Assembly (NCBI GenBank): GCA_937899715.1
Contig: CALCNX010000110.1
Coordinates: forward strand, 1-18,499
From: an uncultured bacterium
GTDB taxonomy: Bacteria > Bacteroidota > Ignavibacteria > Kapaibacteriales > UBA4661
Reading direction: 5' to 3'
DNA length: 18,499 nucleotides
Of this stretch, positions 9,634 through 16,389 are shown piece after piece; within the stretch, counting starts at the first letter, position 1; each line of letters begins with the position of its first letter. A program made the translations under genes and the position numbers. Under the pieces are notes generated by a model that searched no databases, had not been told where the DNA came from, and was given only the letters and a program-made list of their open reading frames with translations.

Positions 9634-9688
9634 CAACACCGCCGCTTTTAAGCGAAAACATCTTTCCCGCATACGCGGGGATGAATCG
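9619..9688 (+). CRISPR. Degenerate type I-E-like CRISPR remnant (half repeat, one spacer, one full repeat)
   Basis: Positions 9660-9688 form a 29-nt sequence with the type I-E repeat architecture: a short 5' flank, the stem CCCGC (9666-9670), the loop ATAC, the stem GCGGG (9675-9679), then GATGAATCG. Exactly 32 nt earlier, the standard I-E spacer length, lies GATGAACCG (9619-9627), the canonical 3' end of such repeats, attached to the truncated response regulator. No further repeat occurs at the expected place downstream (9721 onward) and no cas gene is in the window. This is a remnant, not a working array. Confidence 0.5.
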
Positions 9689-9840
9689 TGTGTGGCTGCG
9701 GAGTAAGCAATACCTGCCGATTGTAACCCCTCATCCAGATGTCTGGCATCTCACGTAATTGCTGATCGGTATGTTTGGCATCTTCTGTCGTCAGAGATAC
9801 TATCAGGTCTTGAAATGCCATAATTCCCGAATACGTTACA

Positions 9841-10071
9841 GAGCGGGGGACCTTGGTGGAGCGTATCAATAGTGGCTTAGACCAAGCCAGACGGCGTGGA
9901 AAGACGCTTGGTCGTCCCACAGGCACAACAAAAGGCAGCGCAGCACTGTTGCAGGAGTACGCTCCCGTGGTACGCTACATCAAGCAAGGGTTCTCACTCC
10001 GGCAAACGGCAAAACTGGCGGAGGTGAGTGTTAATACGGTGCGAAAGGTAAAGAACCTGCTCACGCAATAA
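9841..10071 (+). pseudogene. C-terminal fragment of a serine recombinase (resolvase/invertase)
   Basis: The translation ERGTLVERINSGLDQARRRG, then KTLGRPTG, is the classic end of the resolvase E-helix and its arm, followed by the C-terminal Hin-type helix-turn-helix (GFSLRQTAKLAEVSVNTVRK, then VKNLLTQ, stop). The catalytic N-terminal domain of about 120 residues, with the active-site serine, is absent. Upstream of ERGTLVER the frame has no resolvase similarity and meets a stop at 9811. Translation could in principle begin at the TTG at 9853, giving 72 aa with only DNA-binding ability. It belongs to the debris field between the brnT cassette and the replication module. Confidence 0.75.
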
Positions 10072-10134
10072 AAAAAAGAAGCGGCACATAGAAGAGTACA
10101 ATTACATCCTCTTCTTCTCCCGTTCAAGGATAAA

Positions 10135-10178
10135 TTTTGCCCCACTTTTGCCCCACTTTTGCCCCACTTTTGCTCCAG
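10135..10178 (+). repeat. 11-bp tandem repeat (TTTTGCCCCAC), four copies
   Basis: Three perfect copies of TTTTGCCCCAC are followed by a fourth with two changes (TTTTGCTCCAG). The unit length of 11 is not a multiple of three, and no gene is evident here. The array sits between the two recombinase fragments and may have expanded by slippage. A role as a binding-site array for a DNA-binding protein is possible but unsupported. Confidence 0.8.
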
Positions 10179-10259
10179 TTTTTTTGGTCTCAACACCGCT
10201 TACCGACGTGATGCGCATCTTTTTCGGCTTGCTTCCTGTTTTGCTCCTGCTTTATGCTA

Positions 10260-10383
10260 TGGAGAACACGTATTTGCAGTACCATCGGATAGCAATATCG
10301 GTTCTCGCTCAGGCAAGCAGCAAAAACGGCGGCGGTGGGTTTTACTACCCGTGCGTAAGGTGAAAAACGTGCGCAAGCAATAA
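10260..10383 (+). pseudogene. Second, frameshifted copy of the serine recombinase C-terminal end
   Basis: From about 10290 the DNA aligns with the end of the fragment at 9841-10071. RFSLRQAAKTAAV matches GFSLRQTAKLAEV, and after a one-base insertion near 10348-10351 (extra C) the next frame reads VRKVKNVRKQ followed by TAA, matching VRKVKNLLTQ. An in-frame TAG precedes the aligned part. Both copies are followed by the same AAAAAAAAGA and GGCACA stretch and by CCTCTTCTTCTCC, so the duplication includes 3' flanking DNA. It is clearly non-functional. Confidence 0.7.
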
Positions 10384-10387
10384 AAAA

Positions 10388-10420
10388 AAGAGGAGGCACA
10401 GTGCAAGGTAACCTCCTCTT
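10388..10420. terminator. Hairpin downstream of the recombinase remnant
   Basis: AAGAGGAGG (10388-10396) and CCTCCTCTT (10412-10420) form a perfect 9-bp stem with a 15-nt loop, directly after the recombinase stop codon and its A-tract. A weaker version of the same element follows the first recombinase copy (AGAAGAG near 10090 with CTCTTCT near 10110). Pyrimidine-rich sequence but no real T-tract follows, so termination strength is uncertain. Confidence 0.4.
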
Positions 10421-10520
10421 CTTCTCCCCTGTTACGATGCGATTTTCGTTAAGCCACAACCATACCATTTTCCCAATGAAGTATCAAATCTAATACTTCT
10501 CTATAATGCAATAATAGCTG

Positions 10521-11159
10521 TTATTTTGTAGAGTTTGGGTGCCCTCGTACCGCTTGCTTCCGCTTCTCGTGATTTCGCTGTTTCTTCACGAGCCGACGAT
10601 AGGTCTTTCCTTGTACCTCACCGCCCGGTGACAATGCTCCCGACAGTGTTTCCATCAATAATGCAGTGGCTGTGTACGGTGTAATCTTTATCCCGCCAAA
10701 CAGATGTGAAAAACTCTCTACAATACCTTCGCTCACTAATAACCGCCGGAACATACTCCCACTCTCTTGGCAACTTTGATAGGTAAGGTTCTGACAAGTC
10801 CGGCACAGAAATCGTCGTAGTCCATAGAGCTTCAAGGCACGACGACCACAAGCGGGGCAGCAAAAGAAATACCGCACACCGCCAACCTTCTGCGGGCGCT
10901 TCTCCAACGGGATGACCTCATGAATGGTATCACTCCCCGATGTGTAGTCCAGAATGATTTCTTCAGTATCCTCCCCAATACGCCACGTGACAGAGTTTTT
11001 TTCTCCTCCCGTTGAAACCCATGTGATTGTACCGCCTCCGCACTGCCAATCGTCACTCCCGCGAAGGGTATCCATACTCAAAATAAGCGCCGCGTCAACG
11101 GTTCGCCTTTTCGGGGCACGATGCCGATGATGGTGATTACCGCTTCCAAAGCCGCCCAT
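10521..11159 (-). CDS. 'MGGFGSG' zinc-ribbon protein of mobile DNA, function unknown
   Basis: The 212-aa protein starts at MGGFGSG, a conserved opening I recognise from uncharacterised phage/ICE-associated proteins. The start at 11159 is preferred over the upstream 11213 because AAGGA lies seven bases before it. The middle of the protein is beta-rich. A four-cysteine zinc ribbon follows (CPAC at about 101-104 and CRTC at about 119-122), surrounded by YFFCCPACGRRALKLYG and RRFLCRTCQNLTYQS. The basic C-terminus (YRRLVKKQRNHEKRKQ) suggests nucleic-acid contact. Its neighbours are the recombinase debris on one side and the primase operon on the other. No enzymatic role can be assigned. Confidence 0.75.
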   Translation of the reverse strand: MGGFGSGNHHHRHRAPKRRTVDAALILSMDTLRGSDDWQCGGGTITWVSTGGEKNSVTWRIGEDTEEIILDYTSGSDTIHEVIPLEKRPQKVGGVRYFFCCPACGRRALKLYGLRRFLCRTCQNLTYQSCQESGSMFRRLLVSEGIVESFSHLFGGIKITPYTATALLMETLSGALSPGGEVQGKTYRRLVKKQRNHEKRKQAVRGHPNSTK

Positions 11160-11412
11160 GGTGGTTTCCTTCTCAATAATTATAGTGTGGAGTGTTTCGT
11201 TCGTGTATGACAAGAGATACTGTATTACAATAGTTCGTGTATTGCAACAGCGTCCGTAGTAGGAACGAGTATAAAAAATTAGGGACTTTTTGCGGCTTTT
11301 CGAGGCTTTTTACCGGGCATCCTGCTGAAGGCAACCTTCAGTCCTCTGTTCAGACAGAAGAGCACCGCAAACAACAGAGTACAGCCATATTCATTCTCTC
11401 TCTGTCACAAAC

Positions 11413-11577
11413 CATATCATTCACTCAACGACCCTTATAGAAAATGACATGAATGATACATTCGTGAATGTGTTCTCCTGCATCCTTGTGATGCTGTGCA
11501 ATCAAACAACCAATTCCTTAGTTCTCAATCATATCATTCATGTCATTTTCTATAAGGGTCGTGCGATGAATGATATG
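11413..11577. repeat. 46-bp nested inverted repeat around a 73-bp spacer
   Basis: The arms 11413-11458 and 11532-11577 are inverted copies matching at 42 of 46 positions, and the inner 31 bp are perfect. Each arm begins with TATCATTCA and ends with its complement TGAATGATA, so that 9-mer occurs four times (11415, 11450, 11532, 11567) in alternating orientation. The right arm encodes the last codons and stop of the RepA-like ATPase gene (stop at 11543-11545), so the left arm can be described as an inverted duplicate of that gene end. Possible roles are a bidirectional terminator, a recombination or transposon end, or a replication site. Confidence 0.85.
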
Positions 11578-12778
11578 TTTCCGGCTGCTCTATTCCGGCT
11601 CCCCAAGTCTCCCGATTTGTACCGCCCGAAGGATTGATTCGATAGGGAGCGCGTTTGCTGCCTGAAGTCTTTATCAGCTCCCCTTGCCGCACCGCAGTAC
11701 CGATATACCGTACTGCCGTGCTTTGAGACACCGTACAGAATGCTGCCAATCGCTGTTTCAGCTTTTCACTCGGTACTTCGGTATCGCTGCCAAAAACGGC
11801 AGCCCAATCAATAACTCTGGCTGTCGTACCTACCGATGCTGCCACATCCGCTTGACTTGCCAAGACCAATCCGTGTTCTGCCTCAGAGTATCTTGCATAG
11901 AAACTCTCGAACGGTTTTGCCGTCCGCTGCTTCCTGCATCCAATCTTGATAAGGTCTGATGCGCTTTCCATACCCAGCGTGATAATCGTGCTCGCCTTGT
12001 TTTCCAGTTCCGTTCCCAAATGCCCTCGTGATTTGGCATCATGGGGGCTTGGGTTTTGATGGATAACACACACGAACGTTACATCGAATCGGTTGATGGT
12101 CACATTCAGCATATCCACAAGAGGCATCGACTCCAGTGGGTCATTGAAATTACCGCAACAATCCGATACCACATCCAATACCACAAACAGATGTTTACCC
12201 AAAGATTTCTTCCGTACAAAGTTCAAATACTCCTCCAACGCCGCAAAACGATTCCGGCGCTCTATTTCCACCAGAGAAATATAATCGAAACCGGGGAGGT
12301 CGGCAAAACGGTCGTATCCCGCTTTTGCCTTGATATTCTGGATGCTGTACGGCACCTGCTCCTTCAAATTGCGTTCCGTATCGACATAGACGACGGCATA
12401 CTCACGGCTTGTCCGGGCAACAATATTAAGCAGCCCATGATTGCCGTGTTGATTCTCCGGGTGCTTCAAGACAACGCTGCACAACAACTCCGCAAGCCGC
12501 GTTTTGTGCTTCCCCGTTTTGGCTGAGATGACCGTCACCGTATTCGGGTAGAGAAACGGAATCTCACCGCTGTCGGAGACCATTGACAACATCGGACTGC
12601 TGAAGGTAATATGATGTTTGGCGCGTTCATAGATACTCCGCTGTGCTTCCTGTAAGAGCGGCAGATAGCATGATACTTCTTCCTGCACCGCTCCATCAGT
12701 CCGAAGTTCCGCTTGCGGTACCTGTTGCGGCACCGCGTTATGTATCAAGTCTTGCCAATCGTGTTTAAGCGTTTCCAT
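11543..12778 (-). CDS. RecA-fold (RepA-like) ATPase of a replication module
   Basis: The protein has 411 aa from the ATG at 12778, which overlaps the end of the primase gene by 14 bp. An upstream in-frame start would lie deep inside the primase and is unlikely. A P-loop variant SAKTGKHKT lies at about 85-93 after a VTVISA strand. VVYVDTE (about 129-135), the Walker-B-like strand LFVVLDVVSD (about 197-206) and FVCVIHQNPS (about 235-244) follow, then GTELENKAS and IITL. This layout is that of the RepA/AAA_25 RecA-like ATPases that act as hexameric helicases for plasmids and integrative elements. The C-terminal 110 residues look like a winged-helix segment (LKQRLAAFCTVSQSTAVRYI). It probably unwinds element DNA together with the upstream primase. 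The last eleven codons lie in the inverted repeat. Confidence 0.8.
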   Translation of the reverse strand: METLKHDWQDLIHNAVPQQVPQAELRTDGAVQEEVSCYLPLLQEAQRSIYERAKHHITFSSPMLSMVSDSGEIPFLYPNTVTVISAKTGKHKTRLAELLCSVVLKHPENQHGNHGLLNIVARTSREYAVVYVDTERNLKEQVPYSIQNIKAKAGYDRFADLPGFDYISLVEIERRNRFAALEEYLNFVRKKSLGKHLFVVLDVVSDCCGNFNDPLESMPLVDMLNVTINRFDVTFVCVIHQNPSPHDAKSRGHLGTELENKASTIITLGMESASDLIKIGCRKQRTAKPFESFYARYSEAEHGLVLASQADVAASVGTTARVIDWAAVFGSDTEVPSEKLKQRLAAFCTVSQSTAVRYIGTAVRQGELIKTSGSKRAPYRINPSGGTNRETWGAGIEQPETYHSSHDPYRK

Positions 12779-13790
12779 AGCCACCCGCCTTTCGTTCACC
12801 GTTTGCCATAGAGGGCTGCCATAGCCACGCACGAGAATTGCCGTAGTAAAATTTGGACGGGTCGGAACATGATGCGTCTGCCCGGTATGCGGCAATCAAC
12901 CGTTCCAATATCCCGCGATATACCTCCATCTGTCGTTCCAGATGCGGCAGGGCAAAGACAAGACGGAATCGGTGTTCTGCCTCGCTGTGCGAAGGACTGG
13001 TGTAGAGAAACAAACAATGCTGTGTCAACTCCATTTCCAGTGCCTCCTGAAGCGTCATCGTACCATCCACATCCACGCAACACAATTCTGCACCCAGCCA
13101 ATGTGCTTGCGATTTGCATCCCTTCATCAGAAACGGTGCAATGGCATAACCGCTCCATATCACTGTTTGAAGTTCTTCCAATGAGAGAGCGGTAGTATCA
13201 AAGCTGCCCATAAATTGCTTCCATGAACACGTGATGTTCTTATTCATTGCCGCTGTACTCACCGAGCATCGATATAAGCGTTCTTGACCGAGGTGCGGGA
13301 ATTCCTGCCGCACACGGTGTTCTGCTTCATACCGGGAACACCCGGCATCAAATTGATAGATTCCGGCACGCTCTTCGGCACTATCACCGAACTCGCCCGT
13401 GAAGCGATAGATGCACGGCTCCGGCAGCGTGTGTGGCGCGGAAGGGCGGGGAGGAACAATCGGACGCTGTGCTTGAATTTGCCTGCTTCCGGCTCCGGTG
13501 AGTGCCGAGGTATCAATACCATAGCGGCGCAACACGAAGATGACCGACCCAAATGAGACATTCCGCAGCCGTTGGCGGATTTTGACGGCTGTTTCATTGC
13601 GGCGCTCATCCTTGAATCCGGCTTCTCCGGCTATACGGAGCGCTTGCTCTTCACCAAATTCATTTGCCAAGCCACTGAGAACCGTTATCCATTCGGTATA
13701 GGGTAAACGAGGAAGGTGCGACAGCGCTTGAGCACACGCCGACATAACGGTATGCGGCGCACGAGGGCGGGAAGGGTACCCTTTCATCAC
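12765..13790 (-). CDS. Archaeo-eukaryotic-type primase of a mobile element
   Basis: The protein has 341 aa. Residues about 30-95 resemble a PriCT-like helical module (PYTEWITVLSGLANEFGEEQ, continuing to FGSVIFVLRRYGID). The second half has the archaeo-eukaryotic primase signature: a metal-binding DVD in ELCCVDVDGT (about 239-241), YTSPSHSEAEHRFRLVF (about 263-279) with the catalytic-type His, and CSDPSKFYYGNSR (about 308-320). Such proteins make primers for plasmid, phage and ICE replication. The start codon overlaps the stop of the HTH gene (ATGA), and the 3' end overlaps the ATPase start by 14 bp, indicating a coupled operon. The order PriCT-like then primase is the reverse of many polyproteins, and the PriCT call is weaker than the primase call. 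Confidence 0.78.
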   Translation of the reverse strand: MMKGYPSRPRAPHTVMSACAQALSHLPRLPYTEWITVLSGLANEFGEEQALRIAGEAGFKDERRNETAVKIRQRLRNVSFGSVIFVLRRYGIDTSALTGAGSRQIQAQRPIVPPRPSAPHTLPEPCIYRFTGEFGDSAEERAGIYQFDAGCSRYEAEHRVRQEFPHLGQERLYRCSVSTAAMNKNITCSWKQFMGSFDTTALSLEELQTVIWSGYAIAPFLMKGCKSQAHWLGAELCCVDVDGTMTLQEALEMELTQHCLFLYTSPSHSEAEHRFRLVFALPHLERQMEVYRGILERLIAAYRADASCSDPSKFYYGNSRAWLWQPSMANGERKAGGYGNA

Positions 13791-14116
13791 TGCCCCCTTT
13801 CTTGAGACTGTGCCCGCAGACTGCGTTGTTCCAGGGCTGTAAAAAAGGCTTCCGGTATCAGTACCCGTCGTCCGATGCGTTCACAAGGAATTGTACCGTC
13901 ATGTAATCGGGTATTCATCGTTCCGAGCGATATTCCGAGTGTGAGGGCGGCTTCTTTGCGGGTACGAAAGGAGGCTTTAGGTGTATCGGCAGGGTGCGTC
14001 ACGTGCCGAAGTTCGAGGACGCTGCTGAAGTATTTGCTCAAGAGTCGCTCAAGAAGCGCCTCTACCTCATGCAGAGGTACAACAGCAAGGGCGGGAGGTT
14101 GTATGGATGGTGGCAT
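13787..14116 (-). CDS. Excisionase-type helix-turn-helix DNA-binding protein
   Basis: The protein is 109 aa from the ATG at 14116; 14143 is an alternative in-frame ATG and 14248 a distant one, none with a good Shine-Dalgarno. Residues about 49-90 form an HTH_17/MerR-like excisionase domain: FRTRKEAALTLGISLGTMNT, then RLHDGTIPCERIGRRVLIPE, the usual pattern of helix-turn-helix plus a wing ending in a basic IG.R.lIP motif. The N-terminal part (VPLHEVEALLERLLSKYF) could be a dimerisation helix. It is the first gene of the replication operon, joined to the primase by an ATGA overlap. Relatives control excision, replication initiation or copy number; it is one candidate to bind the phased arrays at 15584-16564. 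Confidence 0.75.
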   Translation of the reverse strand: MPPSIQPPALAVVPLHEVEALLERLLSKYFSSVLELRHVTHPADTPKASFRTRKEAALTLGISLGTMNTRLHDGTIPCERIGRRVLIPEAFFTALEQRSLRAQSQERGQ

Positions 14117-14409
14117 AGACCAAAAAAGACATGGGTGTAACATTCCCGTCTTGTGGGCACTCGTGCATGGTGTGTTTGGCGGTAAAGGTGCCAGCAGGTA
14201 ATGGAGAAGTCTCACGTTCACAATAGTCCTGCCGTGTTCCTCCAACACTCATTTGCGGGTGCTTGGGACGAGGCTTTTTTATGGGTACTCCGGTGTTCGG
14301 GTGTTGCATTGGTTCATACCCCGTTATGCTTTACCGTGCGCTGTTGTACTCTGCCAAAATACCATACAAAGCAGGGGGGAAGTCTCCCCCGAAATTGCCC
14401 CCAAGCCCT
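14117..14409. other. Intergenic region upstream of the replication operon
   Basis: These 293 bp separate the unknown 237-aa gene from the HTH gene, both on the minus strand, and should contain the operon promoter. I see the GC-rich hairpin at 14375-14390 and a run ATAAAAAAGCC on the minus strand near 14275, but no convincing promoter. A minus-strand ORF at 14309-14067 overlaps the HTH gene and looks spurious. Confidence 0.4.
14375..14390. terminator. GC hairpin after the 237-aa gene
   Basis: GGGGGA and TCCCCC make a perfect 6-bp stem with a 4-nt loop (AGTC). It lies 20 bp downstream of the stop codon of the gene ending at 14410. It is followed on the minus strand by mixed sequence with only a short T-run, so it may be a weak or factor-assisted terminator. 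Confidence 0.4.
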
Positions 14410-15123
14410 TCAGAGATACCGTGCCACTGCTTCTGAAGCTGATTCGATGTCTATTGCCGTTGCCGTTCTTTCCGGTTTTTTCGCGTCCTTTATTGCACTT
14501 TTGATGGCTTCCGCATTATTCCGGCTGCGAGCAATATCGGGTAAAAGACGGACTGCCCGCGCTACGATATCCGCCATCGTATGCTCCCGCAGATGATTCG
14601 TTTGGAGATATGCCAGTATTTTCCCTACATCCGCCTTACTGCATAACCACCGAAAGTGACCATGGATGACGATACCGATAATACTACCGGACTTATCGGT
14701 GATGGTGATACTATCGCTTTCAGGATTGCTTCTGCCTCGACCGGTGAGAAACTGTTCCGTGCTCGTAAAGAATGGGCGATTCCTTGATTGGCGGTGCGTT
14801 TCTTCTCTCGTTTTAAGAGATTCCCGTTTTTTCTCATGTTCCGTCTTAATACGTTCCAAAAGCATGATGCGCTGAGGCTCATATCCTTGAGGCATCTGTT
14901 CCAGAAAATACTCCAGCATCTTCAAAGAACTATTCTTCAACAAAAACAGTCGTACCTGGGGCGACAATGACCAAGAAAGTTGAAAAACATGCTCACGCAT
15001 CTTCCCGGTTAATGAAGAGAGGCAGGTCATGGAAAAACCGTTTTGGGCAAACTCATCATAAAGCTCTTTCAAAATCTGCATACTGGTATCGTCCGGTGTG
15101 TGCCCGGTTGGGGGAAGTTCCAT
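14410..15123 (-). CDS. Unrecognised 237-aa protein of the mobile region
   Basis: I do not recognise this family. The N-terminal 95 residues are predicted helical (TSMQILKELYDEFAQNGFSM and QVRLFLLKNSSLKMLEYFLE). A highly charged linker (about 85-120, ending KKRESLKTREETHRQSRNRP) follows. A probable beta-hairpin domain comes next (DSITITDKSGSIIGIVIHGH followed by FRWLCSKADVGKILAYL), then an Ala/Arg-rich helical end. There is no signal peptide or membrane segment. It is on the same strand as the replication operon but separated by about 290 bp and a hairpin, so it is probably a separate unit. The phased arrays lie upstream of it, which makes it another candidate DNA-binding partner. No Shine-Dalgarno precedes the ATG. 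Confidence 0.65.
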   Translation of the reverse strand: MELPPTGHTPDDTSMQILKELYDEFAQNGFSMTCLSSLTGKMREHVFQLSWSLSPQVRLFLLKNSSLKMLEYFLEQMPQGYEPQRIMLLERIKTEHEKKRESLKTREETHRQSRNRPFFTSTEQFLTGRGRSNPESDSITITDKSGSIIGIVIHGHFRWLCSKADVGKILAYLQTNHLREHTMADIVARAVRLLPDIARSRNNAEAIKSAIKDAKKPERTATAIDIESASEAVARYL

Positions 15124-15583
15124 AGCATTGGAAAAGGTAGTAGTAATGATAAACAGAAATCATGTCTTTACTCGGTGTTCCGTTGCTACACCAAAGACAG
15201 AGGCTTGTCTCACAGAGTAATTCTGCTTGGTTATTGTTTCAGGAGGTTTCGCTCCAAGCATTGTGGTCTATGGCGAAAGTGATTGGTACCCTGCTTCCCA
15301 ATACTCTCATTCAATCTCTATACAACCATAGACAATATTACTACTTTTCTTCCGATTATTCCTAAATAGTGTGCAAAAAAGGGCTTTTTTGCGCCTTTTT
15401 CCGCTTTTTCTCTTACGAAACCGTTGATTATCAAGGAGATACAAAAAGCCCAAAAAAGCCCTTTTTTTTAATATGCCCGCTATCAAGACCATAGGAACTA
15501 CCACAACACTGCTTCTTAACAAAGGCACACAATAATACCACTTACTCCCATCACCGACACGAATTAGAAGAGGAACGGTCAGA
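15124..15583. other. Non-coding interval with a long AT/GC dyad
   Basis: There is no convincing gene in this stretch. It contains the dyad at 15375-15467 and then leads into the first phased array. Minus-strand frames here are open but low in complexity (Lys/Arg and Phe runs), as expected from A- and T-tracts. Confidence 0.5.
15375..15467. repeat. 16-bp inverted repeat rich in A/T tracts
   Basis: AAAAAAGGGCTTTTTT (15375-15390) recurs as its exact reverse complement AAAAAAGCCCTTTTTT (15452-15467), 61 bp apart. A further partial copy AAAAAGCCC (15443-15451) abuts the second arm. The T-tracts would suit terminators on either strand; alternatively this is a bent-DNA or strand-opening element next to the phased arrays. 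Confidence 0.6.
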
Positions 15584-15632
15584 AAACAGTAGTTGTAGTG
15601 AATAAACAGTAGCCTTCGTACGTAAACAGTAG
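15584..15632 (+). repeat. Array 1, part A: three AAACAGTAG repeats at an exact 20-bp spacing
   Basis: AAACAGTAG starts at 15584, 15604 and 15624, exactly two helical turns apart, with unrelated bases between. The same arrangement in slightly changed form (AAAATAGKAG) precedes array 2. The exact spacing puts every copy on the same DNA face, as in protein-binding iterons. Confidence 0.85.
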
Positions 15633-15650
15633 TCCGGCGAACTCCCAACG

Positions 15651-15750
15651 ATGCAGAACGATACCAATAGATACCAAACGATATGGAGAGAAGTTCACCG
15701 ATACCAAACGATAGTTATCGATAGTTACCTATACTTGCAAATACCATATA
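15651..15750 (+). repeat. Array 1, part B: ten helically phased 10-bp repeats (ATACCAAACG type)
   Basis: From 15651 each successive 10-mer starts with ATA or a close variant. Full units ATACCAAACG occur at 15671 and 15701. Related units are ATACCAATAG (15661), ATAGTTATCG (15711), ATAGTTACCT (15721), ATACTTGCAA (15731) and ATACCATATA (15741); 15681 and 15691 are diverged. Across unit borders this gives the core CGATA once per helical turn. The period is not a multiple of three and coding frames through it look spurious, so the repeat acts at DNA level. It follows a block conserved with array 2 (CGAACTCCCA at 15638-15647). Confidence 0.85.
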
Positions 15751-15782
15751 CCAGACAACTACCCGATGTACTCATGAAATAT

Positions 15783-16212
15783 TTACTCATGTTCCGCATT
15801 CCATTCATCGACATTGAATGCTTTCTTCCATTCTTCATATTCATGTGCCAACGTATCAGCAAACGCTTCTAATGATGTACGCTCCGGCAACCATTTGTAA
15901 CGAAACACCTTCACCGTGATATTCTCCTACCCCCTTGAAATTGTACACATCAACAAAAATAATAACCGTGTACGAATCATCGGGTAGTTTCCCAAGCTCT
16001 TTTTTACGTTGTAAGCGTTCCTCTCGCTCTTGTTGCCGGGCTTCGCTCTCATCTATGCGAACCCAATGGGATTTCACAAATGGAAAGTATGCTTCCGGGT
16101 AGATTGTCACGGTGACCCCCGGGTCAAGGAATTGCCAATAAATCGAATCGTAGATTTCCTGATTGGAGTACACCCATGATATTTTTCCTGCGTTCAAAAG
16201 AGGTGAATACAA
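15783..16212 (-). pseudogene. Frameshifted hypothetical gene between the two phased arrays
   Basis: The first frame runs from about 16212 (TTG; a GTG at about 16173 is possible) through YSNQEIYDSIYWQFLDPGVT, a charged helix RIDESEARQQEREERLQRKK, and TVIIFVDVYNFKG. It then degrades and stops at 15856. The next frame carries protein-like sequence beginning ENITVKVFRYKWLPERTSLE, continuing to EWKKAFNVDEWNAEHE and a stop at 15783-15785. Removing one G at about 15924-15928 (in GTAGGAG) joins the two into a continuous protein of about 140 aa. This is either a single-base assembly or sequencing error or a recent pseudogene. I recognise no family. Its location between the arrays makes it a possible array-linked gene. 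Confidence 0.6.
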
Positions 16213-16222
16213 ATAGTGAACC

Positions 16223-16238
16223 TACCTGATGACAGGTA
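16223..16238. promoter_or_regulatory. Inverted repeat just upstream of the frameshifted gene
   Basis: TACCTG and CAGGTA form perfect 6-bp arms around ATGA, ten bases before the likely start region of the minus-strand ORF. It is a possible operator. A second imperfect dyad (GAAACG 16336-16341 with CGTTTC 16349-16354) lies further upstream. Confidence 0.35.
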
Positions 16239-16389
16239 CACTTTCAATGGTCTTCTTTGGACGCAACAATATTCCTGAAGTTTAACAATCGGGTGCTGTG
16301 AAGATATGTGCAGAATAGAGTCTCACAAGAATTGCGAAACGACGATGACGTTTCCAATTACCCACAAAAAAAGTGTTGAGAATGAGGAA

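Noticed and set aside
9721..9749. Possible third CRISPR repeat one period after the full repeat
   Set aside because: At the expected position only scattered bases match and there is no CCCGC/GCGGG stem, so the array is not extended.
9648..9821. 57-codon minus-strand ORF ending IHPRVCGKDVFA
   Set aside because: The tail is the translation of the CRISPR-like repeat, a known source of false ORFs (HPRVCG-type endings). The rest has no recognisable family.
11237..11637. Small plus-strand ORFs around the 46-bp inverted repeat
   Set aside because: They run through the repeat arms and into the antisense of the ATPase gene; composition is not protein-like and no ribosome binding site is evident.
15651..15750. 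Array 1 as a CRISPR array
   Set aside because: Units are 10 bp with no spacers of constant longer length, unlike any CRISPR repeat-spacer pattern.
15651..15872. 73-codon plus-strand ORF starting in array 1 (RYQT-type repeats)
   Set aside because: It is the translation of a 10-bp DNA repeat, whose period is not a multiple of three, so no constant peptide repeat results; the second half is antisense to the frameshifted gene.
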